This document shows, in pieces, positions 61,792 through 64,000 of a stretch of DNA of 64,000 nt. A program made the position numbers and the translations under genes. How positions within the stretch are numbered: position 1 is the stretch's first letter; each line of letters begins with the position of its first letter. The DNA is from Ceratodon purpureus. Its lineage: Eukaryota > Streptophyta > Bryopsida > Pseudoditrichales > Ditrichaceae. Location of the stretch: positions 1,195,194-1,259,193 of the forward strand of contig CM026432.1 in assembly GCA_014871385.1 (NCBI GenBank), in the 5' to 3' direction. The notes under the pieces are model-generated. The model was given only the letters and a program-made list of their open reading frames with translations. It had not been told where the DNA came from and ran no database searches.

Positions 61792-62115
61792 ATGGCAAAT
61801 GGGTCGAAAAGGGAAGCATCAAAGACAAGGTCGGGGAGTAATACGAGTGGAGAGACACCTGAAACGGCACCTTTTGGAGCGCAACCAACGAAGGTAAATG
61901 GTATGCGCTTAACTAGAAGACGAACTGCATCGAGTGTGAATGCTAAAGGTGGTAATGGTGGTGGTGGAAGTGCCCTCTTGTTGCAGTTTTACGCGAATGA
62001 TTCTCCTGGTTACAAGATTAGCTCGACCTTTGTCATTATTTTCAGCGTATGCTTCATTGCTTTTGTAATTGGCCTTCATATATTGGGAAAGCTTTTCATC
62101 CAAAATAAGGCGTAA
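61792..62115 (+). CDS. Sec61-beta, intronless copy (107 aa)
   Basis: A single-exon gene of 107 aa, of typical length for the family. The start is the ATG of MANGSKREAS; an upstream in-frame extension has no ATG. The basic, Gly/Ser-rich cytosolic part includes MRLTRRRTASSVNAKGGNG, and the juxtamembrane signature and tail anchor are LLLQFYANDSPGYKISSTF and FIAFVIGLHILGKLF. It is the small beta subunit of the ER Sec61 protein-conducting channel. Coding sequence and flanks are AT-rich. It shares with the copy at 27.6-28.3 kb only the C-terminal membrane region, so the two are old paralogues or one is divergent. This copy keeps the canonical LHxLGK motif and looks like the standard gene. Confidence 0.9.
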   Translation: MANGSKREASKTRSGSNTSGETPETAPFGAQPTKVNGMRLTRRRTASSVNAKGGNGGGGSALLLQFYANDSPGYKISSTFVIIFSVCFIAFVIGLHILGKLFIQNKA

Positions 62116-64000
62116 ACTATTTGGAATGAATCTCATTCTTTCTAAGATCATCTTCTTTTTCCCTTGTTAGGGAATTTTAAAGAGCTAGAACAATTATAAA
62201 GAGCCCACAGTTTTTGATTGATCTGATTGAAATTCCTTATATAGAAAATAATGATACTATTTTTTATATTCAACCATATAAATGTTAACATACCTTAATA
62301 TAAGAATGTTGGTTGAAAATTTGTAAAACTGGACTATTGGATTAGGAAATTATGGTATATCTTCGAATTGTGTAAAGCACACTCAGAGATGAGATTACAG
62401 AGGATGTGTGACTTCAAAATAAACCAAGCTTGGTTTAAATTTTCAAAAATAAAAGTGATGAGACACACCAGCGACCAGAATGTGCTTGCAATTTGTTTGT
62501 GTTGAGTACAGAAAAGTGGACGCAGGCAAGGATTCGGAGGACAGCTTCATGGATCACGGCAGACTTGCTGTTCACAAGGCTCTTAATTTGGCGATGAAAA
62601 CCTGCAGAGGAAGTTGAAGTTTCGATTTATTTGACATTCAATGAGGATTCTAGTTAATTACAGGATTGAGAAGTCTATGTCATGGAGTTACAGCTGAGTT
62701 CCGGAGAGTTCAATTATATGATTAAAGTGTTTCCTTAGAAACAACATCGACAACCATCTGCAAAGAGTCTAGACATAAAGATTTAATCACTATACTTCAC
62801 AAAGTGTATTTTTGAGTTCTGCTAGAATACTTTCAAAATTACAAGGAAAGTTTTGTAAATGGAGTCTCGACAAGGATGCGAAATGGGTCGTGTGATATTC
62901 TTGTTGCTGGCTCTTTCTAGATTTCTTTTTCTGCTTAGTCACAGCTTTTCCTCTGCATCCGACTGGGCGTTTTGCCCAATTGCGCTGCGGATCATTTCCT
63001 GTGTGCTGGAGTACATAACGGTCCTTGAGAACATAATGTCGACGCCGCCATCGAAAATCTTTTCTGTTGCAAATTGCACAATACTACAGTGTCACAGACT
63101 TGGCTGTCTACACGTCTACACCTGAATCTCGATGCAGTACTAAGTTGGTGGAGCATTGGCGTTTCTGAAAGCCGACTCTCGACAGATGAAGTGGGTTGAT
63201 GGGAGATGGAGATGTTGCAAATTGAGGATGTGCGTTAGCAATGCGTTGTACTGGTCGATCCACGTTAGCTTGTAGTGGCCGGCATTTTGGTGTAGGCTAG
63301 AGTGTGGCGAGTAGCTGTATTCTGTGAAGGATTTTGGCATCCTCAGCCATCTGAAAAGTTATCTATGCCGGAGTTAACTGTACATCTCGACGCTTGGGTT
63401 GTCCTCGCTGAGTATGGTCTACAGTATGCCGGAGCGTTGATCGTGTTCACGATCGTGAAATGTCTCGAAGCGGCCACCGGATGTTGTCTGTGGAAGAAAT
63501 GTTCTGGAATCAAACCCTTGCACTGTTATTACAAGGGTATGCTACCTGCCGGCCGTTTAATGCAAGCAAGTTTGGAAGTCTGCTTCTCTCAAGTGACTCT
63601 CATCTGAACTTGGATTGTGAAGCATGTTCGTGACAACAAAACTGAATGAAAGTGGTGTGGCGATGCTTCAAAAAAAAAAGGATACAAAAGTGCTTGTCCA
63701 CTCCATCTAATCAGATACTCTTTAGTAGTCATACAATGGTGATGCTCCAAAAAAAAGGTTACAAAAGGTGGATGTCCACTAAATGCAATCAACTACCAAG
63801 ACTTGTCAGCTACATACCAATGAATGAACTTTTCTTGGAATGGTCCAACTTATCACACGTGTCATGATTCAGATCTAATATTGAATTAATCTAATTAGAT
63901 TTTGCATCACCAACTTCTCAGAAGAGAGACCTTGAAAATCGGAGCATGCATGAAAGTGTGCATATTCAAACAGTAGACATGAGATCCACAGAAATTTCAT
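62116..64000. other. Intergenic, right edge
   Basis: AT-rich to about 62.8 kb, then mixed. Open frames at 62859-63125 (hydrophobic start RVIFLLLALSRFLFLLSHSF) and 63302-63607 are not recognised and lack support. A tandem pair is listed at 63660-63775. Confidence 0.4.
63660..63775. repeat. Two copies of a ~40-bp segment, 78 bp apart
   Basis: GATGCTTCAAAAAAAAAAGG (about 63662) and GATGCTCCAAAAAAAAGG (about 63740) both run on into TACAAAAG and TGTCCACT with a few differences. Confidence 0.6.

Noticed and set aside
62859-63607. Two plus-strand frames with hydrophobic segments near the right edge
   Set aside because: No family resemblance and no splice-linked continuation was found.

Overview
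The window is nuclear DNA of a land plant whose sperm swim, most likely a bryophyte (moss or liverwort). Split genes with mostly short introns, a land-plant PADRE/DUF4228 gene, an apoplastic-type polyamine oxidase and a plastid-type leader on a catalase point to a land plant. An apparently intact dynein axonemal assembly factor (DNAAF1) implies flagellated sperm, and a vWA/alpha-kinase protein also fits a seedless lineage. The exact group is an inference; exon borders were read by eye from splice sites and frame, without transcript data.

Layout. 1-6.6 kb: a small unknown ORF (-), secreted polyamine oxidase (+, 9 exons) and a convergent PADRE protein (-). 6.6-9.7 kb: AT-rich, geneless, with two candidate inverted-repeat elements. 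9.7-16 kb: a degenerate ~330-bp tandem array, then a vWA/alpha-kinase gene (+). 16.7-23.3 kb: a WDR91-like LisH/WD40 gene (-, 17 exons) with a probable U12 AT-AC intron and exon-1-like repeats in intron 1. 23.8-25.5 kb: a decayed Tc1/mariner-type transposon with well-preserved ends. 27.6-28.3 kb: a two-exon Sec61-beta gene (-). 29-31.7 kb: unrecognised coding-like relics and local duplications. 31.7-38.1 kb: AT-rich desert with a GC-rich array of about ten 21-bp hairpin units and a probable LINE reverse-transcriptase relic. 39.3-40.9 kb: RPS8 (-). 42.2-47.1 kb: DNAAF1 (+, 12 exons, very AT-rich). 48.6-50.6 kb: CNX5/MOCS3 (+). 52.9-55.4 kb: a bacterial-type catalase with a plastid-like leader (+). 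56.5-60.5 kb: Rab GDI (+, 13 exons). 61.8-62.1 kb: a second, intronless Sec61-beta (+). The remainder is intergenic.

The genes do not form a pathway; this is an ordinary mixture of housekeeping genes (translation, protein translocation, vesicle traffic, Moco/tRNA thiolation, H2O2 removal) in GC-richer islands separated by AT-rich repeat-bearing DNA. The observations most worth following are the AT-AC intron, the tandemly repeated 5' regions of two unrelated genes, the 21-bp hairpin array, the plastid-leader catalase, the two very different Sec61-beta copies, and the AT-rich but intact DNAAF1. I saw no LTR element, virus-like element, CRISPR array, operon or tRNA gene.
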